From positions 682,001-746,000 of the forward strand of contig JAHLKI010000013.1 of the NCBI GenBank assembly GCA_025602905.1: a stretch of DNA of 64,000 nucleotides, in the 5' to 3' direction. The stretch is from Phlyctochytrium arcticum (Eukaryota > Chytridiomycota > Chytridiomycetes > Chytridiales > Chytridiaceae). How positions within the stretch are numbered: position 1 is the first letter of the stretch; each line of letters starts with the position of its first letter. Of the stretch, positions 37,030-48,625 are shown piece after piece. The notes beneath the pieces were generated by a model. That model was given only the letters and a program-made list of their open reading frames with translations, was not told the DNA's origin and searched no databases. A program made the position numbers and the translations under genes.

Positions 37030-38124
37030 ATGTCGCGCGGAGACCAGCACATCGCCTCACATAACAAGCAGCAATTCGGGATTGGATTGTCAGGTTGGCT
37101 ATTATATTCTACTTCTTTTCTTGTGGGTTTTTGTTCATTGATCTCCAGGATTTGCTGCACCAGAGCCAGATGCATGCTACCCTCAAATCATAGATTCGCT
37201 TATCGCCAAGCGCCGTACCAGCCGACATCTGCTTCATTGGGCCATTTGCATCATTCCCAAGCATCAAGCGACGTTCGAAGTACCTACCCCCATCATCTGA
37301 ATCTTCAAGTACCTCCATCTCCCTATAATCCAAATCCTTACAACGGACAGTACTCACCCTATGGGCCAATCACTACATACAACCTACAATACTCAGGCAA
37401 TGGCTCATTCAGTGCACCCATTAGCGCAGTCCATTCATCTGCTCTGAACTACTTTGACATTCCCATTTCATTGCCATCCTCTCCGGCAGTATCGAATTAT
37501 ACCGTGCCTCTGACAACTCCATCGCCATGCTCCTCGCCACCCCCTCAAGCTCTACATACCACGTCAGCAGTGTCATCATACGACGCGTATAGGCAGAACA
37601 ATGTGCAACGCACCACATACCAGAGGCGGCGAATCGGAAGTTCAGATGTCAAGTCAGAGACTATCCCATCCTACGGAGGATCTCTACTCGGTGCATCAGC
37701 ACCTTCGACCCCCACGGCAGCCTCGCAAGCTGCGTCGCTAGTGGAACCGAAAGACGACGGGGATTTTACGTTTGTCATGTCCACTATGGCAGATGTAGCA
37801 GAACAGATCCATCGCGAAGAATACGCCCCAAAGAAACGGAGAACCAAGACGAGTGACTGGCAACGCGACATCCTGGTGCAAGTTTTCGAAACTGAAACAA
37901 CAATGCCAGATCCTGAACGTCGCAAGCAACTATCTGCGATGGTCAATATGACGCCTCGGGCAGTGCAGGTCTGGTTCCAAAATCGTAGAGCAAAGGTTCG
38001 GACACAGGCTACACGCGTCGGCAGCGGTCTGTTGACATTGCGCAGCAGTCATGGTACCGGGATTCCCCCGGGGATGCCCTACCAGCATTACGCAGTAGTC
38101 AATCCTAGAAGTCGAGGGTTCTGA
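37030..38124 (+). CDS. Homeodomain transcription factor
   Basis: The frame from ATG 37030 to TGA 38124 would give 364 residues. A homeodomain of 60 residues lies near the C-terminus (37831-38010): it begins KKRRTKTSDWQRDILVQVFE and ends with recognition helix VQVWFQNRRAKVR, containing the invariant Trp, Phe, Asn and Arg. The preceding 220 residues are rich in Ser, Pro and Tyr and probably disordered. Codons 20-45 are unexpectedly hydrophobic and Cys-rich (FLVGFCSLISRICCTRARC), so this stretch may really be an intron between a donor near 37093 and AG sites near 37150-37170, or the start may be ATG 37174. No three-residue TALE insert is seen, so it is a typical-class homeodomain. Target genes are unknown. 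Confidence 0.82.
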   Translation: MSRGDQHIASHNKQQFGIGLSGWLLYSTSFLVGFCSLISRICCTRARCMLPSNHRFAYRQAPYQPTSASLGHLHHSQASSDVRSTYPHHLNLQVPPSPYNPNPYNGQYSPYGPITTYNLQYSGNGSFSAPISAVHSSALNYFDIPISLPSSPAVSNYTVPLTTPSPCSSPPPQALHTTSAVSSYDAYRQNNVQRTTYQRRRIGSSDVKSETIPSYGGSLLGASAPSTPTAASQAASLVEPKDDGDFTFVMSTMADVAEQIHREEYAPKKRRTKTSDWQRDILVQVFETETTMPDPERRKQLSAMVNMTPRAVQVWFQNRRAKVRTQATRVGSGLLTLRSSHGTGIPPGMPYQHYAVVNPRSRGF

Positions 38125-38943
38125 AGGGACAGTCAAATAAGTCATGGTCAGATCCAAGCTCCGCTCCTGTGGTTACGTCCACCTCGGCAGAGCAATCTCA
38201 GCTTGCAGGCGCACTTTACCATACCCTCCTCTATAAAGAAAGTGACATCTGGGACTTCCCAACATCAAGGCCAGATGACCCTATTGTATTTCCCGTTGGG
38301 TTTTACACAACTATTTGAAGTTGCTGAAACAAATCGCTTGCATCAACACACGATCGTCTTTCCGCAAGAATCCGATCCACGCGACCAAAAAGAAGTTGCA
38401 TAGGAGGCCGCATCCTGTTCACGCTACGAGAGCCAGAAACAGTTGCCCGCCTCACTTCAGAGATAGCAGCCTTTCACCGCACGTTTTAGACTTGTCGTTA
38501 GTAGCTGCCGGCAGGAAGTTGGAATGTCTTCAAGCCTCGATTCCCATTATACCCAAGGCCCCCGACTCCGAAACCAGTGCACCATCATCTGGCAGTTCCT
38601 TTCGGGGCCTTTTCAAGTCGGTCAATTGAGACTGATTAGCGAAACCATTGCTCATCCAGATCAGGCTGTAACTTACGTAGATAATTACCTCCCACTTTCA
38701 CAAGTTAGGAAACACTTACAATAGCTGTCTTTTCTAAGTGCACCTCGGATGATTTACCATATCCTGAATGTAGCCCTTGTAAATACACATAGCAGAGTTT
38801 CGTATACTGTAACCTATTTTGCGCTCGAGCAGCTTGTCCTTTGGCTTGTCCTTGTTTGTCATTTCATGTGGCCGCGTTTCTGGTCCCAACCCCTCAACTT
38901 TCCCAAGACATTCCCAAGACATTTTAACAAGTATGGGCAAAGA
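38125..38943. other. Region between homeobox and nucleotidyltransferase genes
   Basis: 819 bp with no accepted gene. Several stretches look coding-like in different frames: about 38135-38318 in one frame, 38300-38403 in the homeobox frame and 38480-38629 in the third. A TGA and frame changes separate them from the homeobox product. This could be a decayed C-terminal extension, missed small exons or chance. The last 200 bp should include the promoter of the next gene. Confidence 0.35.
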
Positions 38944-41900
38944 ATGATGGGAGACGGCGCTTTCCAGAACGGACACCGCAGTGCGCCAGGCACACCCAAA
39001 GCAGGAAGAAAGTCGGTCGGACCAAAGAACAACCTTGCCGTAGAATCAACAAGCGAAGATCGAACAGAAGTAGAAAGCCGACTACAGCGGTTCATCATAG
39101 GAGTCTTGGATTATGAAGCAATCAAACTAGGTGCTGCTGCCCTTTATATTTCACCAGAACGATCACTCTCTGTCGACAAGTTTTCCACTGACATTGCCGG
39201 CGCCTTTGATCTTTTGACCCGAAATGTGGTTCTGCAGACTTGGGTTGACCTTCTCAAAGGCCCCGTAGAGAATCCCTCCCTTTTTCCCATTGAAGCTGCA
39301 ATTCAAAGAAAGTGGAAGGAGCTACTGAAAAATGCTCCCATTGAACTAGTAGAACAAGCCGAGACAACGTTCTTGTCATCCTACGTGAGAATTTTTCGAC
39401 CCCGAAACTTTTTCATATTTTGCAAGCCATTGCTCTTAATCGAGGGCCAGCCTTGGGAGTTTTTCGTCACAAATCGATGCGTTAAACTCGTCGCAGTCTC
39501 GCCCGAAGAGGAGGAAGCCATCATCAAGTTGAAACAAACGAAAAAGCATTCGGCGCAAGACGAGTTTGATTTTGCAGATTTGGCACTCATCAATTTGAAC
39601 CTCTCACGACCAAACTATGAGGAAATTGCAAGGAAAGTGGTTTCAAACCGCCTATCTCTTCAAGAGGGTCAACTTCCTCCTTCAATGGAAGACCAACGGC
39701 CGAGGCCAAATTTGAGCGAAGCGGCGTACGCTGCCTTGGGGTCCTTCCAAGAGATACTGTACGAGAAGGCGAGTATACCAGATACCCGTTTTTACTGAAT
39801 TGATCTGTTCCTAATTATGACATGCTCCAGTGCCTTACCCCCAACGCCAATTTTGATCAACTCCGACGGCGATTTATACAAAACATAAGCAGGATGCTCG
39901 AGATTCACTATCGCCAATTGAATATCAAACCCCACCTTTTTGGCTCCAGTGTGAACGGCTTGGGCTTTGCTTGGTCAGATGTTGACGTGACTTTTGAAAT
40001 TATGAGCCCGGAGCAGTATGATAAAGATGAAATGGACGAATGGACCAGCATGCATCGTTTAGCCAGAGCTCTGCGCAACTGGGGAATGAAGAAAGTTTTG
40101 CCTATTCCCGGGGCGCGCGTGCAAATCTGCAAATTTTTTGACCCAAGCACTCGCATGCATTGCGATGCCAACTTTGGCAATCTTCTTGGTGTTCACAACT
40201 CTCATTTACTTGCAACGTACTGTGCGCTGGATCGCAGGGTCAAACCGCTGATCATGTTGCTCAAGTTGTGGGCGGTCAATCGTGACTTGAATGATCCGTC
40301 AGGAGGAGGTATGCCTTTGATTTGTAGCAAATATTATCGATTGCGAATCTAATTTGCGAGATATTCAAGGAACCATTAGCTCTTATGCATATGCTCTCAT
40401 GATGATTAACTTTTTGCAAATCCGTGGCATCTTGCCCTCACTACAAGCGTTGTACGATGGTCAAGAGCGCGTTTTACTGAATGTGCCAAAGCCAAAACCC
40501 CGAATGAACCAGTATCGTGACCGAAGACGAGCTGTTAAGGAGGAGAGGCAACAGAGGAGGGATCAGGAGAGAATCGAGAAAGACAAAGAAGATATGGCTG
40601 ACGGCGATTACGACAACCTTTACGAAAAGGGAGAAGAGGTCGAGGCGTTGATCCCACCTCCAAAAAACATTGTACATACCGCGGATGTGACCTTTCTCCG
40701 CGATTTTTCCCATGCCTCCCTTTTGCCTTACAAAGAACGATTTGAAGCCTCGACGTCTTATGACGTTTGGAGTGGCCCCGTCGGAGTTGCTGCGCTATTC
40801 TACCAATTCTTGCACTACCACGCATGGGAGTTTATCTACCGCCCAAACCATGTTGTCTCTGTTCGAACCGGCACAGTACTGAGCGAGACGCCGGCCACGC
40901 TTTCCGAGTGGAAGCGGAAGCTCGGTTTGATACTTGTTGTTGAAGACCCTTTTCAATTATCTCATAACACCACCGGTGGAGTGCGCGACCCGTCCAAAGT
41001 CATTTTGGAGATGCGTAGAGCACTTGTTTTGATGCAGAAGGCAGAGAGGGATGGTTGCGACGCCCAAGAAATCATGCGAAGAGTTTTGGAGGAGACAAAA
41101 GAGGTATCTGCCAAAGCGGATGCAAATAAAGAGGTTTTGCATCAGAAATTAGAAGAGCTTTGGTCGATTGATTTGAGGAACGGGAACGTAAAGAAAACCT
41201 CACGGTCGGCAAGCGCACGCTCGAAAGCTCCACCCAGTGGTAGTCTCAGGGGCTCTCGTGATGTCTCCATGGGAAAACGCAGTACTGATGTCAAATCAAC
41301 TGTTGCGAGGGAAACGTCCTTTGTAGATTCTCGACGGGATGGCAAATCATCTGAGTTTGATCTGCGCAAGGACGCAACAAGAATACGCGATGATCGAAAA
41401 CCCGCTGTGAATGGCAAATCATCTGAGGTTGATTTGCCCAGGAACGCAACAAGAATACGCGATAATTTCAAAACCGAGGTGCATGGTGTGCGGGCAGTGG
41501 CTGTAGATCAATCCTCTAGGCCATCTAGCAGCAGCACTGGAACTCCCAAATCCAAGTCTGGAACGTCAAGCAAGAAAAACTGGCGGGACAATCATGAAGA
41601 AGCGGCCTCTGTGGATAAGCTCACGCGTTCCATGTCTGCTCTGCGGGTCGAAAACCACGAGTCTAGGGAGGACGTGGGCAGGGAGCTCATGGTCGAAATT
41701 AACGGGGCTACACGTGCTATCCGCAGACGCAGCGCCAAACCACTTCAGAATCCCGGTCCAGCGCCCCGCTCACCAGAACCCACCATACGCTATGAATTGA
41801 ATGGATTATATATGTCTCCCAGAAGTACAGAAGGGGACGGCCTTCCCAGGGACCGATCACTGCGAAAGTCCAAATCAGCACAGATTCATGCGCAACGAGG

Positions 41901-42111
41901 AAGCGGTGTTTTTCCTGCGACAGATTGGAGATACGGTGCGGATACGCCTACGGCTACAATTCACGCACAACGTGTTTCGCCTGCGACAGATTGGAAGTAC
42001 GGTGCGGATACGCCTACGGCTACTGGTCAGCAACAGCAGTATACTCGAATATGCCGCAAATGCCGCAAATCCGGTCACATTGCCAGGGAGTGTACCTATG
42101 TGGGAGGGTGA
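38944..42111 (+). CDS. TUTase / non-canonical poly(A) polymerase with zinc knuckle
   Basis: Exons 38944-39768, 39831-40308 and 40370-42111 keep frame to 1014 residues. The first junction needs a GC-AG intron (AAG|GCGAGT...CCAG|TGC). A 270-residue N-terminal region of unknown fold precedes the nucleotidyltransferase core. There, LFGSSVNGLGFAWSDVDVTF supplies the GS motif and two catalytic Asp, and MHCDANFGN the third. The PAP-associated part follows (LIMLLKLWAVNRD, SSYAYALMMINFLQIRGILP). A charged linker, a Ser/Arg-rich region with two short tandem repeats and a terminal CCHC knuckle (CRKCRKSGHIAREC) complete it. Enzymes of this type add U or A tails to RNA ends. The knuckle should help RNA binding. 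Whether it prefers U or A cannot be read. An in-frame ATG further upstream (38868) is possible. Confidence 0.88.
41344..42032 (+). repeat. Two pairs of in-gene tandem repeats
   Basis: Inside the last exon of the TUTase gene a unit of about 66 bp (GKSSE-DL--ATRIRD) occurs twice at about 41341-41470, and a unit of about 66 bp (PATDW-YGADTPTAT) occurs twice at about 41918-42030. Copies keep the reading frame and differ by few substitutions, so they duplicated recently by replication slippage or unequal exchange. Confidence 0.75.
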
Positions 42112-43604
42112 TTCTTGTATATGACATTATTCTTTGCGTCACTTTTTTGCACAAGTGAAGGCATATCTTATCTGGATAGTCGTTTTGTTAATTGTAAATA
42201 CCTGTGTGTAATGCCTGTGTGTAATGAAAAGCTTCCTTGCATGATTGTATTTTCAGAAAGGTTCACAGAGGGTTTACCACTTTTGAATAGGGAGACTCGC
42301 AGGTTTATAGAATCATCATCAACCCTTTTGATCAAGCTTTCAGTCTGGATGCTTTATCTTCTTGCGTTGCGGCATAGGATTATTTGATTCCCAAATTTTC
42401 AGTGTTCTACACACTTGCAGATCCTATAAACAAGACGGACTTGCTACTAGATTTCGTTTGGATTATTTTCACGCGTTGGACAATGCAAAGCCTGAGCGAT
42501 CTGTCCGCCAAACCTAGTGCGATCGACTACCTGCGCTACGGACCGCTAGGATTGTGTAGACCGACTTAGGAGTATCTATGTCCTTCCTCTAGGGGAACCA
42601 GTAGGGGAACTGTGGGAAATCTCCAAAGAGCGAGTGGCTATGCTGGACACTCCCAAACCAACTTTTCAATCAAATTTTATACCCCCAAGCGTTTAGGCGT
42701 GCATTGCAGGGGCCTAGGCCTGCCGACAGTGTGCGTATTTTGTATGCATTACCGTACCATGCCCAGGATCTGTGTCAATCTGAATTGGGCTCTAGATTCA
42801 TCACATTTTGTTTGGCAGACTCCTGGCAGACCCAATAAAACATGAATCCGAAAACCGGGATGTTTTGCAGTCATGCTTTTCAGAGTTTCCACGACTCCAA
42901 AATGTACATTGGCAACTCGAGCAAAGATACAGAGTGTGCCAGTGTGGCCGGCATACGCTGTTACATGGTGTTGCAGGTGTTGTTGTGGGGTACTTCGCAG
43001 AATACTCAGTCCACAAATCTGATGGCTATTTCCGGCCTACCAAGGATCATTGTTGCTCCAAAACCTCGTCTCAAATTCCTGACAGTGACAGCGCCTTTGC
43101 TCCCGACATCAAAGGACTCGACGGGAAGGACCAATACGATGCTTGAAAATCCCAGGAATCCCTTCACCCACCCATCTTTTTTAATAACATCAGGTGGGGC
43201 GGTTGTCCACCGGCGGGAATCTTGGGCCTTGTGGTCTGCTGCTGGCTGTGCTTACGCAACCGGGAAACGCGCTGGGCGCTCAGCGCTTGGGGATAAAAAC
43301 AGATCGCTCCAGGCCGTTTCGCCCTCGGCATTCCTCCACCAACAGCAGCAACATTCTCCGTAACACATCGTAACAGCAGGTCCTGCAGGACGCTCCGTCG
43401 CCGCAGACGCTTGCCTGCCTGCCTATCCTCCTGCTTCCCCGCATCGCCGTCTTACTCTGATTATAGCAGTCGTCTCGTTGTTGTCGTTTTTTTCCGTCTT
43501 TTTGGCACCTAGCACTCTTTCTTTGCACCTGGCCGTCATTACAAGTTGTCTTTAAGCGCATTGCTACCTTGTATTCAAGTCCTCAAGTATCATCAATCTC
43601 CTTC
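42112..43604. other. 1.5 kb region, one possible small membrane-protein exon
   Basis: Mostly featureless. A frame at about 42900-43140 (+) reads through a Gly-rich hydrophobic stretch, HTLLHGVAGVVVGYFAEYSVHK, that looks like a single transmembrane helix of a small organellar protein. No secure start or splice model was found. From about 43380 on the sequence is pyrimidine-rich and is the likely promoter and leader of the proline dehydrogenase gene. Confidence 0.35.
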
Positions 43605-45578
43605 ATGGCTTCCGCTCTCCTTTCTCGTCCCGTCTCGCGGACCTGTCAACTCCGCTCGTTGCCTTCTCGCACTCCGTCATTCACCAGTGTATCAACTTCT
43701 CCCTCTTATACCCGATCTCTGTCTTTGACCAGCACCCTCGCACCACCGTCGACCTACCGCGCGGCATCATGCCACTCTCATCGCTCAATTCCCCCACGGG
43801 TGGGTCAGCTCCCGTTTCACCGATCTCTGAACAGCACTCGGGCTGTCGCCACTAGCGAACCAGCCGTAGTCCATGCATCTGCATTGGCGCAGCAAACAGG
43901 CACGCTTTCCCCCGGTGCCGGGCATGGTCATGGTGCAGCTCCATCTTCTGAAACCCCCAATCTCCCGCGACCAACCGACAAACCCCCAGTTCGACCCTAC
44001 AAATCCCGCTCAGTTATGGACCTGCTCAACTCTTTGCTCGTCTTTCAAATGTGCTCCATGCCATTCCTGGTCCAATCATCTCCCTACATCATAGAATGGG
44101 CGGAAAAGCTGAAGTTGCACGGCCCCGTCTACTTTGGCATTAAACATACATTTTTCCGTCACTTTTGTGGTAAGTTGTTTGAGACCCACCACAATTTCAG
44201 TTGATTAATTTGACTTGACTTTTTAGGAGGTGAAAACTTGGCTGAGGTTGTGCCTACAATGGATTCGTTCAAGGCAGCCAATGTTGGTAGCATTCTGGAC
44301 CTTGCGCTGGAAGCTGACGTGGATGCAGCAAGTCTCACTGGAACTGCTGCTCAAGAACAATGTCAAAAAGTTGCAGCCATGTTCCGAGAAAGTATCGATA
44401 TTGCCAGCAAAACGCCTGGAAGTTTGATTGCTCTCAAAGTGACCGCCCTTGTCCCACCTCTCATTCTGCAGCGCTGGAGTAATACCCTTCAGTTGCTCTT
44501 AAACTCTGTCAAGACTGTCGACACCAACAGCGACGGAAAGCTTACTTTGAAAGAGTTTGAGTCACTCTCATCAGTATTCCCGGCCCTCCACGGCAAATCG
44601 GCCGCAAATTGCTTCAAACGGGCCGATCGGGACGGAGATGGTCTTGTGGATGCTACCGATCTTTTGGATGTCTTTTCACTTTACAACTCGGAGTGTGCCA
44701 AACTGCTGGCCACAGACAACACCAATCCCACAAACCCTGATGTTGACTTGTTGACAAAGGAAGATCTTGTTACTACCGATCTCCTTCTACCCGACATCAA
44801 CAGCGTCGCAAAGCATGCGCAAGATCTGCGCGTACGCATTCTTGTCGATGCCGAGCAGACTTACTTCCAACCTGCCGTCGACGACGTGGGTCTCAACCTT
44901 TGCAAGCTGTACAACCCACCACTGCACGGTGTTAACGAGACGGGGCGCAAAGGTCCCATCATTTACAACACCTATCAGTTATACCTCAAGGATGGCTATG
45001 CGCGCATGGTCAGTGATGTCGAGCGCGCGGAACGATTTGGCTATGCTTTTGGTATCAAGATTGTTCGCGGTGCTTACATGCATTCCGAGCGTGAGCGCGC
45101 GCAAGAACTTGGAATCAGTGACCCCATCAACCCCGACATTTCTGCCACGCATGCCACTTACAATAAAGCCATTGACCACCTCCTCGAAAAGATTGCTGCC
45201 AGCCCCCGTTCCACCACTGATGCCGCTCCTCCAAGCGACGAAATTCGCCCCCTCTCCTTCATCATCGCATCCCACAACCACGAATCCGTAGCGCGAGCGT
45301 GCCGCCAGATGAAGAGTCTAGGCCTGGCCCCCGAAGAAGGATCTGTCGCTTTTGCTCAGTTGATGGGCATGCAGGACGGCACGACTCATGGTTTGGCAAC
45401 CTCTGGCTACAAGGTCTTCAAGTATATCCCATACGGGCCTATTGAAGTCACTATTCCCTACCTCCAGCGTCGTGCCCTCGAGAATGCAGACATCCTGAAC
45501 GGAAAATCTGGTCTCGCGCAGGACATCCAAGCTATTACACAGGAACTTCGTGCTCGTTTCAAGTTGAGCACAGCTTAG
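43605..45578 (+). CDS. PUT1: Proline dehydrogenase with EF-hand pair, mitochondrial
   Basis: Exons 43605-44169 and 44227-45578 give 450 codons plus stop... in total about 638 residues. The first 140 residues are Ser/Arg/Pro-rich with no acidic residues at the start, as in a mitochondrial presequence. The FAD-dependent TIM-barrel core shows GENLAEVVPTMD, LRVRILVDAEQTYFQP, GPIIYNTYQLYLKDG, KIVRGAYMHSERERAQ and the C-terminal YIPYGPIEVTIPYLQRRALEN. It oxidises proline to pyrroline-5-carboxylate and feeds electrons to the respiratory chain. Inserted between the first and second core segments are two canonical calcium loops, DTNSDGKLTLKE (about residues 287-298) and DRDGDGLVDATD (about 323-334), spaced as an EF-hand pair. 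Calcium control of proline oxidation is therefore an attractive inference, not shown. Confidence 0.95.
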
Positions 45579-46125
45579 ATTATTATTTTTTTCGATTTAG
45601 TTATCGCAGCTTCTGTTACCTTCAAGTGTTTTCAGATCTTAGATATGTTGACCTTTTTCATCTGTCTCTATCCTTTTACTGTCATCATAGATTTTTGATT
45701 TTACGGTTTGAACGTTTCATTTCGGCGAAAGTCCAAGTTTTCGTGTGGCACTGGAAGCCAAGCCACTGAACAAGCGTCCATGAATTTCATGAAACGCTTT
45801 CCAAAATGTCAACGAATTCGTAGATTCTTTCGTATCAATTTCCCTGTCACATACATACCTCTTCGCTTGCGACGATACCTTTCCATCATTTGTGTTGCTG
45901 GCATTCACCTTTCGAATACAAAAAGTTTTCGCAATTTCAACTTTGCACGGACCACAAGTATAAACGAAAATCCAAAGGACTTTTCTCCTGCTTTCATAGC
46001 TCGAAAGTTCTACTGCCGTGCTTCTTGTCGTCAGAAATCAATCGGGACGTAGACGAAAATTAGGGGCCGGCCGGCCACGCCCTCGATTTACATAAACCTA
46101 TCCCTCACCACTCTGGATTTCCATC
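45579..46125. other. Gap between proline dehydrogenase and IVY1-like gene
   Basis: 547 bp. T-rich sequence after the stop is consistent with a 3' UTR. A GGCCGGCCGGCC palindromic run lies near 46067-46078, about 50 bp before the next start. No gene is seen. Confidence 0.5.
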
Positions 46126-47615
46126 ATGCCACCAAAACCGACCAAAATATCAAAAAATGACATATCAAATCCTACACCGTTGCTATCCCCTGAGCAGGCT
46201 CAAGCGGCAGCCGCGATGGGGGATGTGCTCTCCTACTTTCATCGGCACGGAGCCGACTCTGGGATAAGCATTGACGAGAAATTGGGAACCCAGTCATTAC
46301 AGTCCTTCCATCATATGCGGAATCAGGTTGGCATGCCGAGAGGTTTACCTAGTCATTCCAGATTTCCTCATCAGCCGTCACATGCTATCGCACCCTTTTC
46401 ATCCGGGAGATTTGACTCGTCTGCAAGTGTTGCGGGTAAGATACTCAATCTGCGGCATGGCATTTCAAAGGAAAAAAAGCTGACATGATTTCTGGACGTT
46501 TAGGAGGGCCAAATGATCCAAAGCTCCTTAAAGCACAACTACCTCCCCCTCGTTTGACCATGCGGCAGTATCAATCGTTTGTGCAAGCGCTGGCAGTTTA
46601 CCGCCGCCAGGTTCAGGCTTTAGCTGCTGCTAGTGAAACATTTGTCAGAGAGTTGGAGGATATTGCTGAATTCGTACCAGCAGGTTTGTCTTATATCAGG
46701 CTTTCCTGTAGTCTGTGATATAGTCTAAACGCGTGTCATTCTTTCAGCAACAATAAAGCGACCACATGTCATAGGCGACCTGGACTTTCTTATAGATAGT
46801 ACGCATCTCATAGCAAATGCGCACCAAACCTGGGTGGGTTTTCTATGGGTTTTCCTATTTTGAGGATTCAAGTTCTAACCTGTGGGGTAGGGAGAGACAC
46901 TGGAGCGGGAATTTGAGGCACCATTAAGTCGTGATCTGCAGGAAATCGCTGCGCGGGCTAGCAGCAAGCAGGCAGAGAACAAAAAACACATTACGCAATT
47001 GGTCCAACGATTAAATATCGAGGAAGATAAGGCACATAAGCTTGGAAAGAAGAAACCACGGGACGTCAAGGCGTTGCAATCAGTAGGATGGTTGTACTTT
47101 TTGTTCCATCTTGATAATTTACTGACCAATTAACCCGTGCATTATTCAGTCCTTGAATGTCAGAATGAGTTTGGCGGACGAAGTAAAGCGACTGACTATC
47201 GAAAGTCAGTCTATGCATGATATCATGTCACATCAGCACATGGAATACATTTTGGAACATTGCGCGAGCGGCGTCCGGGCCGAGCTGGAAAACTACGAGA
47301 CCGTGTATGAGGGACTGAAAAAGGTATGGCTAGTGTTCGCTCAACGGTTGCAACATGCGGAAAAGTATCTTATGCCCTTGATAGCTCGGTGCGTTTAGCG
47401 AGGTGTCGGATTTTCCTCGCAATTATCAAACAAGGCGAGAGGGGCGCTTTTCGATGGTCAGTCATGAGAGTGCCACACCAACGGGGCCCAATACAGAAGT
47501 TTTGCCGAGTGAAAGCGGTTCAATGAGCGAGTTTGAAGAATATTGGGACGAGGCACACGGCTCGTTCGATGTTGATTTACTCAGAAACGCCCTACGGAAT
47601 TTGGGCGGGGATTAA
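46126..47615 (+). CDS. BAR/IMD-domain protein, Ivy1-like
   Basis: Six exons (46126-46435, 46504-46683, 46748-46833, 46891-47082, 47150-47323, 47403-47615) join in frame to 384 residues. About 100 disordered residues precede a long helical region beginning LTMRQYQSFVQALAVYRRQV. That region has the heptad pattern and internal order of yeast Ivy1: a short helix, LIANAHQTWGETLEREFEAPL, a basic helix with KKHITQLVQRLN and KLGKKKPRD, and a final long helix. Ivy1 binds phospholipids and the Rab Ypt7 at the vacuole and endosome. The C-terminal 70 residues are acidic and unstructured. The match is to the pattern of the family; other BAR proteins are possible. Confidence 0.68.
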
Positions 47616-47905
47616 GGTAGTTTTGTGTAGACTTCACCACCCGTATGGAGCGTAAACGGCGTATGCTATACTATTATTTTGGGCTTTTTAGCGCAGCGAA
47701 CGACTAAATCTGCAGTCAACTCTATTAGGTAGCAAACATATGTACATACACAATCAATTTAGAAGATTCGCTGGATGGAAAATCTATCTGAAATACTTTC
47801 GAACGCGCAACAGTTTTGAATTTCATACAAAATTTGAAAGTGCATGTAGTAGACCACCTGGCACAACCCAGTGGGCCTCGCACAATCTCAACGACGATAT
47901 CAGTT

Positions 47906-48418
47906 TCAATCTGCTTTAACTCCCGGTGGAGCCCTCGCCGTACAGGCCACCACCTTTATCCGATCGGCATATACTGTCTCGTTCCCCTCCAATTTAAACA
48001 CCGGCCTATCCACTATAAACGTCCACACGTCATCGCAAAACCGGTAAACGTGGAGATGTCCCTGTAGTGTTCCCCAAACAAGACACAAAAGAGGAAGCAA
48101 CAAGAAAAAATGAGAACCAAGGTTGTTCCCAGCTGGCGTCACAAAGACATCAACACTATAAGTGCTTCAACAATACCTTGATGGCGGCTTTTGGCTTGAC
48201 TCGGTTATGAAGAGCCTCGGCAATGGTAATATCAAACTGCAAAATGGGAGATACAGCGTGAGCAGACATTTGACATTGTCGGTTAGGAGCTGACTTACCT
48301 GAGACAAGACCTTCATTGCGACTTGCGGATCAATATGGGACTCGGTAATCAGCTCGTCCAGTGTATCTGTAAGGGCAATGCCCAGCGAAGACCGTCGGTA
48401 AAGCTCGTATTGTGCCAT
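47906..48418 (-). CDS. TOA2: TFIIA small (gamma) subunit
   Basis: Exons 48418-48299, 48236-48177 and 48061-47906 join to 111 residues, the usual size. The protein starts [20 protein letters not shown], followed by [22 protein letters not shown] (four-helix-bundle part), then [17 protein letters not shown] and a final beta-barrel strand with [13 protein letters not shown] stabilises TBP on the TATA element during RNA polymerase II initiation, as a dimer with the large subunit. An in-frame extension upstream of ATG 48418 exists but lacks family sequence, so the start is secure. It is head to head with the CTC1-like gene, 207 bp apart. Confidence 0.96.
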
Positions 48419-48625
48419 TGTAAGTCTCGGTCGTTTGGCGAAGTGCAAGAAGAACAAAAGCAGTTTGAGCTTCCTCAGCGTCCTCGCCATGACACTCCCC
48501 GCTCCGTGGCTTAGTACCAAAACTCAGCTCAATTTCAAAACCAGGACTCACTGGCAAAGTCGGACCTCCTTCGCGATCGCCATTTCAGCAACAACTCTTT
48601 CAAGGTGACGCTGCCTTGTGTCTGC

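Noticed and set aside
36477..37060. ORFs on both strands upstream of the homeobox gene
   Set aside because: Low-complexity Ala and Phe runs, mutual overlap and no similarity to known proteins.
48167..48520. Longer N-terminus for TFIIA small subunit (ORF from 48520)
   Set aside because: The extra residues match no family member, and the conserved MAQYELYR start lies at 48418.
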